Assembly (NCBI GenBank): GCA_025353725.1
Contig: JANXOF010000053.1
Coordinates: 1 to 64,000 of the forward strand
DNA length: 64,000 nucleotides
Source: Polyangiaceae bacterium
Lineage (GTDB): Bacteria > Myxococcota_A > Polyangia > Polyangiales > Polyangiaceae
Reading direction: 5' to 3'
Numbering within the stretch: the first letter of the stretch is position 1; each line of letters starts with the position of its first letter. Below the pieces are notes generated by a model. The model was not told where the DNA came from and ran no database searches. It saw only the letters and a list, made by a program, of their open reading frames with translations. A program made the translations under genes and the position numbers. This document shows, one piece after another, positions 16,497 to 25,704 of this stretch.

Positions 16497-17837
16497 ATGA
16501 CAACGTTCACACCCGGCCGCGGTGTGGCCGCCTGCCTCGCTTTAACGGCGCTCGCGGCTCCGTCAGACGCCCTCGCAGCCGACCCCTTCGCGGGCCCCAT
16601 CGACCGCATCACGGTCGTCCGCGCGGCCGTTCGCGGGCATCCGGAAGTCGCGGCCGCAGCCCTTCGCGCGCAGGCGACATCGCTCGCCGCAAAGGCCAAC
16701 GGTCGCCTACCCGCACCAGAAGTGATGCTGCAAGTGTGGCAAGTCCCCGTGGCCAAACCGTACGCGCTTGGCGAGGCGAGCATGATCATGGTCGGACTCG
16801 GGCAGACCTTCCCGGCTCCCGGCTCACGCAGTGCGCGCGAGCGCGGCGGGGAGCAGATGGCCACGGCGGAACGCGCGATGGGCAAAGACCGCGCGCGACT
16901 GATTCACCGTGACGCCGACCACGCGTTTGTCGACTACGCCGAAGCTACCGAGCGACACGGTACACACCTCAGGCATCGTGACATCGCCACGCGAGCACTC
17001 ACGCTCGTGCGCGCAAAGCACGCCGCGGGCGGCTCGCTCACGGACGTCACCCAAGCCGAGGTCGAACTCTCCCGCGTCGACGCCGATGTGATAGGCGACC
17101 GCACGCGCATCTTCGGATCGCGCGCGCGGCTCAATCTCTTTCTCGCGAGAGACCCAAGCGCAACGCTTGGCGCGCCGATAAGTACATCTCCAGAAATCGC
17201 GGATTGGGACCTCGCGACATCCCTCGCCAACGCGGAGACTCATCGCTCGCAGCTTCACGCGGCGCAGGCCGAGAGCGGAGCGCGATCTGAGGAAGCACAC
17301 GCGGCGAAGCAAGAGGCAACCCTTCCTTCGTTCAGCGTGGCCGCTCTTTACTTTGCGCCCGTCGGGCCGATGCCCGTTCACGGCTACGGCGCGAACGCGT
17401 CGATGACGTTACCGTGGCTCTGGGGAGAGGCGGCCACGCGTCGCGACGCCGCCTTGAAATACGCCGAAAGCGCGCGAAGCGAGGCTCGCGCCGCGCGCTT
17501 TCCGATTCGGGAGGAGGTCGCGCTCGCGGACACGAACATGCGCGCGGCAGCGCTTCGCGTGCAAGCCCTGCGAGACCGCGCGCTTCCTGCGAGCCGTCGC
17601 GGATTCGACGCGATGTGGGCGGGCTACGAGGCGGGCCTCACAGAGGTCCTCGCGCTCTTGATGGCCCAACGAAACGTCATCGACGTCGAGAGCGAACTCG
17701 TCGCCGCAAAGGCGAGCCTCGGCCACGCACTGGCGGAGCTCGAGGCATCAGTAGGTGTCGAGGTTCCTCGACACACGCTGGGTGCGCTCGAATCGAATTC
17801 GTTTCTCGACAGAGGAAATGCGAGCCATGACGACTGA
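16497..17837 (+). CDS. cusC: TolC-type outer-membrane channel of the metal efflux system
   Basis: 446 residues; AAAGGAG 6 bases before ATG 16497. A signal peptide ends near ALAA. The body is the long alpha-helical, Ala/Arg/Glu-rich repeat of outer-membrane efflux proteins: ALRAQATSLAAKANGRLP, LTLVRAKHAAGGSLTDVTQA and, in the second half, ALRDRALPASRRGFDAMWAG followed by LTEVLALLMAQ. Two structural repeats (OEP domains) are visible. As trimers such proteins form the tunnel across the outer membrane that docks on the CusB/CusA complex. The stop overlaps the start of the adaptor gene by 11 bases, so translation is coupled. Confidence 0.9.
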   Translation: MTTFTPGRGVAACLALTALAAPSDALAADPFAGPIDRITVVRAAVRGHPEVAAAALRAQATSLAAKANGRLPAPEVMLQVWQVPVAKPYALGEASMIMVGLGQTFPAPGSRSARERGGEQMATAERAMGKDRARLIHRDADHAFVDYAEATERHGTHLRHRDIATRALTLVRAKHAAGGSLTDVTQAEVELSRVDADVIGDRTRIFGSRARLNLFLARDPSATLGAPISTSPEIADWDLATSLANAETHRSQLHAAQAESGARSEEAHAAKQEATLPSFSVAALYFAPVGPMPVHGYGANASMTLPWLWGEAATRRDAALKYAESARSEARAARFPIREEVALADTNMRAAALRVQALRDRALPASRRGFDAMWAGYEAGLTEVLALLMAQRNVIDVESELVAAKASLGHALAELEASVGVEVPRHTLGALESNSFLDRGNASHDD

Positions 17838-19215
17838 GCCTGAAGATTCAGCACACCGCGAACAAGCGAACGACGCGATGCCCGAAGGCGAGGAGACGCC
17901 TCCCCCCGGTGCCAAAGCGATGGCCTTCGTGCGTTGGGTGATCGTCGCGGGAGCGGCAATCCTCGCCGCGTTCATGTGGCTTTCCTATGCGAAGACGCAG
18001 CTCTCGGCGGCCAAACCTAATTCGCCAATAGCCGCACCGAAATACCACTGCCCGATGCACCCACAGATCGTGTCGGACGCCCCAGGTGAATGCCCAATAT
18101 GTCATATGAGCCTTGAGCTCATTGAACGCGAGCAAACGCCCGCGCCGAATTCCGCAGCCGACGCGAACACCACAAATGACGCGCAAGAAAGCCCGCCCCC
18201 CGCGGGAACGAAAGCCATCACGCTTGCGCTCGATCGCGTGCAAGCGATTGGAGTGCGCACGGCGGTAGCCGAAACGCAGGCCCTGAGCGGAACCCTTCGC
18301 GCCACAGCCAGCGTCGTGCCGCGGGAGCAAGGCGCAAGCGAAGTTCACGTGCGCACCCCGGGATTCGTCGAGGCCGTTCACGTTGACCAAACCGGAGTCA
18401 AAGTAGCGTTCGGTCAGGCGATGCTCTCGGTGTTCAGCCCTTCGCTCCTCCAAGCTCAGAATGAGCTGCTCGCCGTGAGTGATTGGGCCCCGAGCGCAGG
18501 TGCGACCGCGGCCGCGTCGGCACGACGAAAACTCGAACTCCTCGGAATGCCCACCGTCGAGATCGAGCGATTAATACGTACGCGGGAGTCGCTGCACAGC
18601 ACGACGATCACGGCGCCTCGGGGCGGTTTCGTCACCAAGAAAAACGTCGTCGTCGGTTCTTACGTCACGCCGGAGATGACTCTCTACGAAGTTCAAGACC
18701 TCTCGAAAGTCTCTGTCGTCGCAGAAATATCGCTGACCGAAATGGGGTCCGTGCGAGTCGGGAGCGAGGGCCGCTTTGTGCCCGCAAGTGACCAAAACCG
18801 CGCCGAGGCCGCCACCGTGGACCTCATCTACCCTCTCGTCACTCCCGATTCGCGCACGAGGCGCGTCCGACTCGTGATGCGTAAAGACGCGCTGAGCGTT
18901 TACGCGCCAGGCGAATATGGAACCGTCGAGTTTGAAGGAACAAAAGATACAGGCGTCTCTATACCGCGCGACGCGCTTATCGATACGGGCTTATCGAGCT
19001 ACGTCTTCGTCGTCGAATCGGGCGGCCGCTTTCGTCCGCGAATCGTCACGACCGAGAGCCGGACCCAGCGCGCCGAGAACAACGTGTGCGTGAAGTCGGG
19101 GCTCGCGGCCGGTGAGCGCGTCGTCTCGGGTGCCACGTTTCTCATCGACGCGGAGAGTCGACTCCAGGCGTCGTTCGCCGGAACGCCCGAAGCGCCCGCG
19201 CGCACGTCCCGATGA
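17827..19215 (+). CDS. cusB: CusB-type membrane-fusion adaptor with heavy-metal-binding domain
   Basis: 462 residues. One membrane helix is at about 35-58 (AMAFVRWVIVAGAAILAAFM). At about 75-98 is the heavy-metal-binding motif YHCPMHPQI ... CPICHMSLE. This usually reads CPICGMDL, so His replaces Gly here and may add a ligand. The adaptor proper follows: barrel-sandwich (VHVRTPGFVEAVHVDQTGVK), alpha-hairpin, beta-barrel (VVAEISLTEMGSVRVGSEG) and membrane-proximal domain. It links the inner-membrane pump to the outer-membrane channel and delivers Cu(I)/Ag(I). ATG 17827 was chosen; the frame is open to 17755. Its stop overlaps the pump gene by 4 bases. Confidence 0.92.
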   Translation: MTTEPEDSAHREQANDAMPEGEETPPPGAKAMAFVRWVIVAGAAILAAFMWLSYAKTQLSAAKPNSPIAAPKYHCPMHPQIVSDAPGECPICHMSLELIEREQTPAPNSAADANTTNDAQESPPPAGTKAITLALDRVQAIGVRTAVAETQALSGTLRATASVVPREQGASEVHVRTPGFVEAVHVDQTGVKVAFGQAMLSVFSPSLLQAQNELLAVSDWAPSAGATAAASARRKLELLGMPTVEIERLIRTRESLHSTTITAPRGGFVTKKNVVVGSYVTPEMTLYEVQDLSKVSVVAEISLTEMGSVRVGSEGRFVPASDQNRAEAATVDLIYPLVTPDSRTRRVRLVMRKDALSVYAPGEYGTVEFEGTKDTGVSIPRDALIDTGLSSYVFVVESGGRFRPRIVTTESRTQRAENNVCVKSGLAAGERVVSGATFLIDAESRLQASFAGTPEAPARTSR

Positions 19216-22200
19216 TCGGGCGAATCATCGAACTCTCCGCAAAGTACCGCGGGCTCGTATTCCTTCTCTACGGCGCGCTTCTCGCGTTCGCGTGGGTTTC
19301 CGCAACACACGTGCAACTCGACGCCATCCCTGACGTCGGCGATCCGCAGGTCATCCTCTTCACAGAATGGAAAGGGCGTTCACCCACACTCGTCGAAGAC
19401 CAAGTCACCTATCCGCTTGCGAGCGCGCTTTTGGCCGCTCCGCACGTGAGCGCGGTGCGCGGCTATTCGATGTTCGGGATGTCGTTTGTGTACGTACTTT
19501 TCGACGAGGGAACGGACGTCTACTGGGCGCGCTCACGCGTCCTGGAATACGTGAGTTCGCTACGCACCAAACTCCCTACCGACGCGGCGCCCGTGCTCGG
19601 TCCTGACGCGACGGGAATCGGTTGGATTTACGAATACGCCTTGGTCGACCGAACGGGCAAACACGACCTCGCCGAGCTGCGAACGCTGCAAGATTTCACC
19701 CTGCGCTATGCCCTCGAGAGCGTCCCCGGTGTCGCGCAGGTCGCAAGCGTCGGCGGTTACGAGCGCCAATACCAAGTGACCCTCGATCCCGAAAAGCTAC
19801 GCGCTTATGGACTTCACGTGGAAGATATCGCGAACGCCATCCGCCGGTCAAACGGCGAGGTCGGTGGCCGCGTCCTCGAGATGAGCGGGAGAGAGTACTT
19901 CGTGCGTGGGCGCGGCTACCTCGAAAACCTTTCCGACTTGGCACGCGTCGCGGTTCGCACGACCGCGGAAGGCACGCCCGTCTTGGTCGGCGACGTGGGG
20001 ACCGTGCAGTTTGGTAGTGATATAAGGCGCGGCCTCGCGGAGCTCAATGGCCAAGGCGAGACCGTCGGCGCCATCGTGATAGCGCGGTACGGGGAGAACG
20101 CACTCGACGTCATTTCAAGGGCAAAAGCAAGACTCGGGGAGTTGCGAGCGGCACTCCCGCCAGGCGTCGAACTCGTGCAGACGTACGACAGGTCATCGCT
20201 GATTACTCGCGCGATCGAGACGTTGCGCAAATCACTCACGGAAGAAGCCATCGTGGTGAGCGTCGTGATCCTTGTCTTTCTCCTTCATTTTAGGAGTGCG
20301 CTCCTTCCCATTATCAGCCTCCCCGTCTCCGTCGCACTGGCGTTTATTCCGATGTACCTCTTTCAGATTCCCGCGACCATCATGAGTCTTGGCGGAATCG
20401 CGATAGCCATTGGTGCCACGGTGGACGCCGAGATTGTCATGATCGAGGCCTGTCACAAGAAGCTCGAAACCGCGCCGAAGAACCTCACCGCGAAGGGCCG
20501 CGCCAAGCTTCTCCACGAAGCCGCTAAGGAGGTGACGCCCGCGATCTTTTTCTCGCTCATCATCATCGCGCTCTCGTTCGTTCCCGTGTTTGGGCTAACA
20601 GGTCAGGGCGGCAGGCTCTTCAAACCACTCGCGTACACGAAAACATTCGTGATGCTGTCGGCGGCCATCGTGAGCATCACGCTCGCGCCCGCGTTGCGCG
20701 ATCTCCTCGTCCGCGGCACGATCAGGAGCGAGAAGGATCACCCCGTCTCCAGGGTAATCATAGCCGTCTACAAACCCTTCGTGTACGTGGCGCTCAGACG
20801 CCCGAAGACGACGCTCGCCATCGGGTTGTTGGCTCTCCTTTCGGCGGTGCCTCCCTTTCTGAAGCTCGGCAGCGAGTTTATGCCTCCCCTCAACGAGGGC
20901 GATATTCTCTTCATGCCGACGACGCTTCCAAACCTCTCTATCGAAGAGGCGAAACGGCAACTCGAACTCCAAGACCACATTCTCAAAAGCTTCCCCGAAG
21001 TGAAAACCGTCTTCGGAAAGGTCGGACGCGCAGAAACGGCCACAGATCCGGCGCCCTTGTCGATGGTCGAGACCATCGTTCAACTTCATCCGATCGAGCA
21101 GTGGCCCACCGTGCCGCGGGTGCGTTGGTTCCGCAGCGCGCCGAATTTCATAAAGGCGCCTCTCCACCTTTTCTGGCCCGAGCGCGATATTGAGACGTGG
21201 GACGAACTCGTCGCAAAAATGAACGCCGCGCTGCGCTTACCCGGCTGGACGAACGCGTGGACCATGCCGATCAAGGCGCGCGTCGATATGCTGACGACAG
21301 GCGTGCGCACACCTGTTGGCATTAAAGTTTTCGGCCCGGATCTTAGCGCGATCGAGGCGACCGGCACCGCCCTCGAATCGGCACTTCGCGGGGTACCAGG
21401 AACACGAAGTGTCTTCTACGAACGGTCTCGCGGCGGCGTATACGTCGACGTCCTACCGAACCGCGACGCGCTCGCCCGCTACGGAATGCAAGTCGAAGAC
21501 CTGAACGAGGTCATCTCAACGGCCATCGGCGGTGAACCCGTTACAACGACTGTCGAGGGTCGACGGCGCTTCACGGTTAACGTCCGCTACAAAGAAGACT
21601 TCCGAACCTCGCCGGCCAAGATCCGCGAGGTTCGGATTCCGCTTCGAGGGTTGCTAGGAAAGAGTGGCACGTCGCTTCCGCTCAGCGATCTCGCGGAGGT
21701 TCGCGTCGTCGAGGGACCACCAATGCTTCGCAATGAGGCCGGATTGCTAGTCGGTTATGTGTACATCGATATCGAGCCATCTCGAGACTTAGGAAGCTAC
21801 GTCGACGAAGCCAAAGACGCCTTGAAAGGTGCGCTGGCTCGCGGCCAAGTTCACCTCGCGCCGGGAATGTACCTCAGGTGGACCGGCCAATACGAGCTGC
21901 TCGAAGGAATGCGCGAGCGCATGCGTATCCTTGTCCCGCTCGCGTTGCTTGCCATCGGGCTGCTGCTCTACTTGCAATTCAGGCACTTCACAGAAGTGCT
22001 CATCGTGTTTCTCTCGATCCCGTTCGCGCTCGTCGGGAGCGTTTGGCTTCTCTATTTGCTCGATTATCGAATTTCGACGGCGGTGCTCGTCGGTGTCATC
22101 GCTCTCGTCGGACTCGCGGCACAAACGGGCGTCGTCATGATCGTATACATCGACCACGCCTTTCTAAGGCGCCTGCGCGCTGGAAAGATCCGCGACTTAA

Positions 22201-22502
22201 ACGACATTATTCATGCCCACACGGAGGGCACTGTACAGCGCGTTCGACCCAAGGTGATGACGGTCGCGACGATGCTCTTCGGACTCGTTCCGCTCCTTTG
22301 GGCTCAAGGGAGCGGCGCCGACGTCATGAAACGAATCGCGGCGCCGATGGTGGGCGGCCTCCTCTCAAGCGCTTTTCTGACGCTCGAACTGATTCCGGTA
22401 GTCTACACCTATTGGCGCTACGCCCAGCTCAAGCGCTCCTTGCGGACAGGCCGACCGCTCGCCGAGGTTTGCGGCATCGAACGCGACAGTCCCCGCGGTT
22501 AG
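19212..22502 (+). CDS. cusA: CusA/CzcA heavy-metal RND efflux pump
   Basis: 1096 residues, proton-driven RND transporter of the heavy-metal class. Marks include the N-terminal helix, VDLDAIPDVGDPQV-like segment (QLDAIPDVGDPQVILF), TM4 motif GGIAIAIGATVDAEIVMIEA with the acidic proton-relay residues, and the second repeat TM10 region VLVGVIALVGLAAQTGVVM. Twelve membrane helices and two large periplasmic loops are present. The heavy-metal-binding domain in the adjacent adaptor points to Cu/Ag more than Zn/Co/Cd. It starts at ATG 19212 inside ATGA, coupled to the adaptor gene. The 3' end overlaps the convergent lipoprotein gene by 4 bases. Confidence 0.95.
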   Translation: MIGRIIELSAKYRGLVFLLYGALLAFAWVSATHVQLDAIPDVGDPQVILFTEWKGRSPTLVEDQVTYPLASALLAAPHVSAVRGYSMFGMSFVYVLFDEGTDVYWARSRVLEYVSSLRTKLPTDAAPVLGPDATGIGWIYEYALVDRTGKHDLAELRTLQDFTLRYALESVPGVAQVASVGGYERQYQVTLDPEKLRAYGLHVEDIANAIRRSNGEVGGRVLEMSGREYFVRGRGYLENLSDLARVAVRTTAEGTPVLVGDVGTVQFGSDIRRGLAELNGQGETVGAIVIARYGENALDVISRAKARLGELRAALPPGVELVQTYDRSSLITRAIETLRKSLTEEAIVVSVVILVFLLHFRSALLPIISLPVSVALAFIPMYLFQIPATIMSLGGIAIAIGATVDAEIVMIEACHKKLETAPKNLTAKGRAKLLHEAAKEVTPAIFFSLIIIALSFVPVFGLTGQGGRLFKPLAYTKTFVMLSAAIVSITLAPALRDLLVRGTIRSEKDHPVSRVIIAVYKPFVYVALRRPKTTLAIGLLALLSAVPPFLKLGSEFMPPLNEGDILFMPTTLPNLSIEEAKRQLELQDHILKSFPEVKTVFGKVGRAETATDPAPLSMVETIVQLHPIEQWPTVPRVRWFRSAPNFIKAPLHLFWPERDIETWDELVAKMNAALRLPGWTNAWTMPIKARVDMLTTGVRTPVGIKVFGPDLSAIEATGTALESALRGVPGTRSVFYERSRGGVYVDVLPNRDALARYGMQVEDLNEVISTAIGGEPVTTTVEGRRRFTVNVRYKEDFRTSPAKIREVRIPLRGLLGKSGTSLPLSDLAEVRVVEGPPMLRNEAGLLVGYVYIDIEPSRDLGSYVDEAKDALKGALARGQVHLAPGMYLRWTGQYELLEGMRERMRILVPLALLAIGLLLYLQFRHFTEVLIVFLSIPFALVGSVWLLYLLDYRISTAVLVGVIALVGLAAQTGVVMIVYIDHAFLRRLRAGKIRDLNDIIHAHTEGTVQRVRPKVMTVATMLFGLVPLLWAQGSGADVMKRIAAPMVGGLLSSAFLTLELIPVVYTYWRYAQLKRSLRTGRPLAEVCGIERDSPRG

Positions 22503-23326
22503 TACCGCTCTTTCGGCTCCGTGGGTGAGGTCACGACGACATTCGGAAAGACGTCCTTGGCAAATCGATCGCGAACTTCGCGGGCGCGCGCGTCTTCGTC
22601 GCGAGAGGGAATCGCCACGCCAACAATCAGGCAGGCCTTGTCCCACGCGGGATACGCGGCCCATGACGCCGCGTACGTCTCGCGTGACAGCAGCGTGGCG
22701 GTCTTGGCCACGACGGGGTCGACATCGACAATGGCAACCCGCTTTGGCGCGGACTCCGCCTGAGGGCCGGGGCGAGGAGGCATCGCCCATGAAAACGCCA
22801 TCGGTGCATCGTGGTGGAGCTCGACCTCGAACGCCTCGACCCACGGCATCGCCCACGTCTCGAAGCTCTTTGTGCACGCACCTTCTGCGGCATTGTCGTC
22901 TACGTGGGTAATGAACCCCGCCACAATCGCATGATGCGCTTTCCCGTACCGGAACCCGACAAGCCCCGGCACGGTGAGGAACCGAACGCGCGTCCAGTTC
23001 GGCGCATCCGGGAGCGGAATGACAAGACTGTTTTGCTTGTCCGTTTTCGGGCCCGTAGCCGCCAAGCGAAGCTGCTCGAGCGCACCTGCGTGCGCCTCGC
23101 CACCCGCGCCTTTATCGCCTTGCGCAGGTTTCCCATCATCTTTCGGAGGGGCCACCGGCGCGACGGGTTTCAAGGGAAGGGCAACCGGAAGCGTCGTCGA
23201 AGAGCAGGCTAAGGTCGTTGCCGCACTCACCACAGCAACCATCAACGGGCGCGCAAGTCGAAGTCGGCGACCAACCGCAAAAAGCTTCGGACACGGCAAA
23301 CGGCGGAGCTCGGGAGCCATAACCAT
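22499..23326 (-). CDS. Putative lipoprotein of unknown function
   Basis: About 275 residues from ATG 23326 (alternatives 23320 and 23359; the frame is open to 23449). A signal segment LMVAVVSAATTLACSS ends in a lipobox-like LAC. Next is a Pro/Lys linker and a compact domain with VPGLVGFRYGKAHHAIVAGF, then SFETWAMPWVEAFEVELHHD and YAASWAAYPAWDKACLIVG, Trp-rich but not recognised. It is convergent with cusA and divergent from the MoxR gene, with 56 bases between starts. No functional clue beyond its envelope location. Confidence 0.65.
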   Translation of the reverse strand: MVMAPELRRLPCPKLFAVGRRLRLARPLMVAVVSAATTLACSSTTLPVALPLKPVAPVAPPKDDGKPAQGDKGAGGEAHAGALEQLRLAATGPKTDKQNSLVIPLPDAPNWTRVRFLTVPGLVGFRYGKAHHAIVAGFITHVDDNAAEGACTKSFETWAMPWVEAFEVELHHDAPMAFSWAMPPRPGPQAESAPKRVAIVDVDPVVAKTATLLSRETYAASWAAYPAWDKACLIVGVAIPSRDEDARAREVRDRFAKDVFPNVVVTSPTEPKERY

Positions 23327-23382
23327 CGCAGTGTTGGACGAAACGCAAACCTTCGCCATTCGATTCGGTATCCTTAGGCACG

Positions 23383-24381
23383 TTGAACGCTTCAGCCGCT
23401 GCCGAAACCAAGAGCGCGAACGACGAACGCGAGTCCAGCTCGAGCGCAAACTCGACGCAGGCTACGCTGAAACGCCTGCGAGCCGCACTGCGCAGCGTGG
23501 TGCAGGGCAAGGAAGACATCATCGACTTGCTCTTGGTCGGACTCCTCGGTGCGGGGCACGTTCTGGTCGAAGACGTCCCCGGCGTCGGCAAGACGACACT
23601 CGCCAAGGCCCTCGCGCGTTCGCTCGATGTGACGTTCACTCGCGTGCAGTTTACACCTGATCTTCTTCCGACCGATATTCTCGGATCGCAGGTACTGAAC
23701 CCACGCGAGGGATCTTTCGCGTTTCACAAGGGACCTATTTTTACCAACGTACTCCTTGCGGACGAAATCAACAGAGCCTCACCTCGCACGCAATCTGCGC
23801 TGCTCGAGGCGATGAACGAGGCGCAGGCGACCGTCGACGGCGTCACGCACATGCTGCCCGCGCCGTTCTTCGTGGTCGCGACGCAAAACCCCTCGGATTA
23901 CCAAGGAACCTACCCGCTACCGGAAGCGCAACTCGATCGCTTCCTGCTGCGCATCGGCGTCGGCTATCCGTCCGCCGACGCCGAACTCGCCATGCTCTTC
24001 GCCCGAAAGGGATCAGACCCTCTCGCGAAAGTCACGGCGACGTGTGACAGCGTTACGGTGTCGCGCATTCAGGCCGAAGTCCGCGAGGTCGAAGTGAAAG
24101 ACGCCGTCGCGCGATACCTTCTCGCCATCGTGCATCGGACTCGGCAGGCGGCGAGTCTCGAGCTTGGGATAAGCCCACGCGGCGCGCTCGCCTTTTTCCG
24201 GGCTTCCCAGGCTCGCGCTCTTCTCCAGGGGCGTACCTACGTAAGTCCGGAGGACGTCCACGCCCTTGCCGCGCCTGTCCTCGCGCACCGCATCCAACTC
24301 ACGACGCAGGCTCGCTACGGCGGCATCACCGCCGAAGCCGCTATCGCCAACGTGGTCCGCGAAGTCCCTGTTCCGACGTGA
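23383..24381 (+). CDS. MoxR-family AAA+ ATPase
   Basis: 332 residues from TTG 23383. The AAA+ core has Walker A GVGKTTLAKALA, the MoxR sequence FTPDLLPTDILGSQV, Walker B VLLADEINRASPRTQSALLE, sensor 1 FFVVATQNPSDYQGTYPLPE and the arginine-finger region LDRFLLRI. The C-terminal lid includes LGISPRGALAFFRASQARAL. MoxR ATPases act as chaperones that mature or load partner proteins, typically with a DUF58 protein. Both partners follow directly here, with 12 bases to the next gene. Confidence 0.95.
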   Translation: MNASAAAETKSANDERESSSSANSTQATLKRLRAALRSVVQGKEDIIDLLLVGLLGAGHVLVEDVPGVGKTTLAKALARSLDVTFTRVQFTPDLLPTDILGSQVLNPREGSFAFHKGPIFTNVLLADEINRASPRTQSALLEAMNEAQATVDGVTHMLPAPFFVVATQNPSDYQGTYPLPEAQLDRFLLRIGVGYPSADAELAMLFARKGSDPLAKVTATCDSVTVSRIQAEVREVEVKDAVARYLLAIVHRTRQAASLELGISPRGALAFFRASQARALLQGRTYVSPEDVHALAAPVLAHRIQLTTQARYGGITAEAAIANVVREVPVPT

Positions 24382-24393
24382 GGCGAGGCCGTC

Positions 24394-25704
24394 GTGAAGA
24401 TTGACTTCGCGCGACTCAATCACATCCTCATTCCGAAAGGAAAAGAGGAGCGCGATAAGTTTCGCCAATCGTGGTTTGGGCGCATCGTCGTGCCTCTCGT
24501 ATCCGCAGTTTGGGGTTCGCTGACCGACGAAGGCCGATCGCTCGCCGTCGCTACGTTTGTCGTCGGCGCGATCGGTGTCGACGTTCGCTCGACAAGTACT
24601 TACCTCTTCTTCTCTATTCTCGCGGGGATTCTAGCGGGATCGCTCACCGCGGCCTCCCGCCTCCGCCTCGATTTCCACGTCGGTGGCGTAGGCGACGTGA
24701 CCATGAGTGTCGATGCCCCAAGGCGCGTCACGGTCGGAGAACCCGTCACGTTTACGATCTCGTGCGCTCGAACGGCGCGCGCGGCGAAACCTGGACGTAG
24801 CCCCGAAGGCGACCTTTCGATTCGTGTCCGTGGTCCGTTTCTTCCGTGGGACGGAACGTGGCTCGACGAGCCGCCCGCCGAGATGCGACTCCACCAAACA
24901 CACTGTGCAAGCACGCGGATGCGCGCGCGGTTTGTCCTGCGCGGCTTGCACCACCTCGACCCTTTTACGCTCGCGGCAGTGGCTCCACTAGGTCTCGCCT
25001 GTGGGCCGCGCCGAGAGAGCGACGCGATGAAAATCCACGTTGTCCCACGCGTGGCTAACGTCGTACGCCTTCCGCTGACGACAGCTTCGAGACATCAGCC
25101 CGGCGGCGTCGCTCTTGCGTCGAGCAGCGGCGAAGCGATGGACCTTTTGGGCGTCAAGCCCTATCGGCCTGGCGATCCGGTTCGAGACATTCACGCGCGG
25201 AGCTGGGCGCGGACGGGAGTGCCCGTCGTGCGCGAGTACCAGCAGGAATACTTCACGCGCGTGGGCATTGTCCTCGATACGGACGTCGACGACGCTGAAC
25301 GGCTTGAGGCCGCCATCGAACTTGCCGCCGGCGTCATTGCGCATATTTCCGGCGGCGACGCGCTCGTCGATGTGCTCGTTGTCGGTGAGGCGGTGCACGA
25401 GCTGACGGTCGGGCGCAGTCTCGGCACGCTCGATCAGGCGCTCGAGTTGCTCGCCACGGTCGAAAGCGGCCCCCGCCTTCACGCGCCACAGCTGCTCGCG
25501 CGTCTGCACCCCTACCTTGATCGACTCTCAGCGGTCGTTTTCGTGGCACTCGCCGCGGGTCCGGAGCACGCGGCGGTCGAACGCGGGTTCACAGGTCGCG
25601 GAATCGCGTGCACGACCCTTTTGCTCGATGAGGCCCTCGAGCAACAGATTCACGACAGAAAAGAACTTTCGTGGGCCGACACGACGGCGCGAACACCGGC
25701 ATGA
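24394..25704 (+). CDS. DUF58 (von Willebrand A-like) membrane protein
   Basis: 436 residues from GTG 24394. Two membrane helices are at about 45-62 and 68-86, followed by a beta-rich extracytoplasmic part. The DUF58 signature KPYRPGDPVRDIHARSWART and PVVREYQQEYFTRVGIVLDT is at about 250-295, the latter opening a vWA-like domain with a degenerate metal site. It is the middle gene of the MoxR-DUF58-TgpA set and probably the MoxR substrate. It overlaps the transglutaminase gene by 4 bases (ATGA), so translation is coupled. Confidence 0.92.
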   Translation: MKIDFARLNHILIPKGKEERDKFRQSWFGRIVVPLVSAVWGSLTDEGRSLAVATFVVGAIGVDVRSTSTYLFFSILAGILAGSLTAASRLRLDFHVGGVGDVTMSVDAPRRVTVGEPVTFTISCARTARAAKPGRSPEGDLSIRVRGPFLPWDGTWLDEPPAEMRLHQTHCASTRMRARFVLRGLHHLDPFTLAAVAPLGLACGPRRESDAMKIHVVPRVANVVRLPLTTASRHQPGGVALASSSGEAMDLLGVKPYRPGDPVRDIHARSWARTGVPVVREYQQEYFTRVGIVLDTDVDDAERLEAAIELAAGVIAHISGGDALVDVLVVGEAVHELTVGRSLGTLDQALELLATVESGPRLHAPQLLARLHPYLDRLSAVVFVALAAGPEHAAVERGFTGRGIACTTLLLDEALEQQIHDRKELSWADTTARTPA

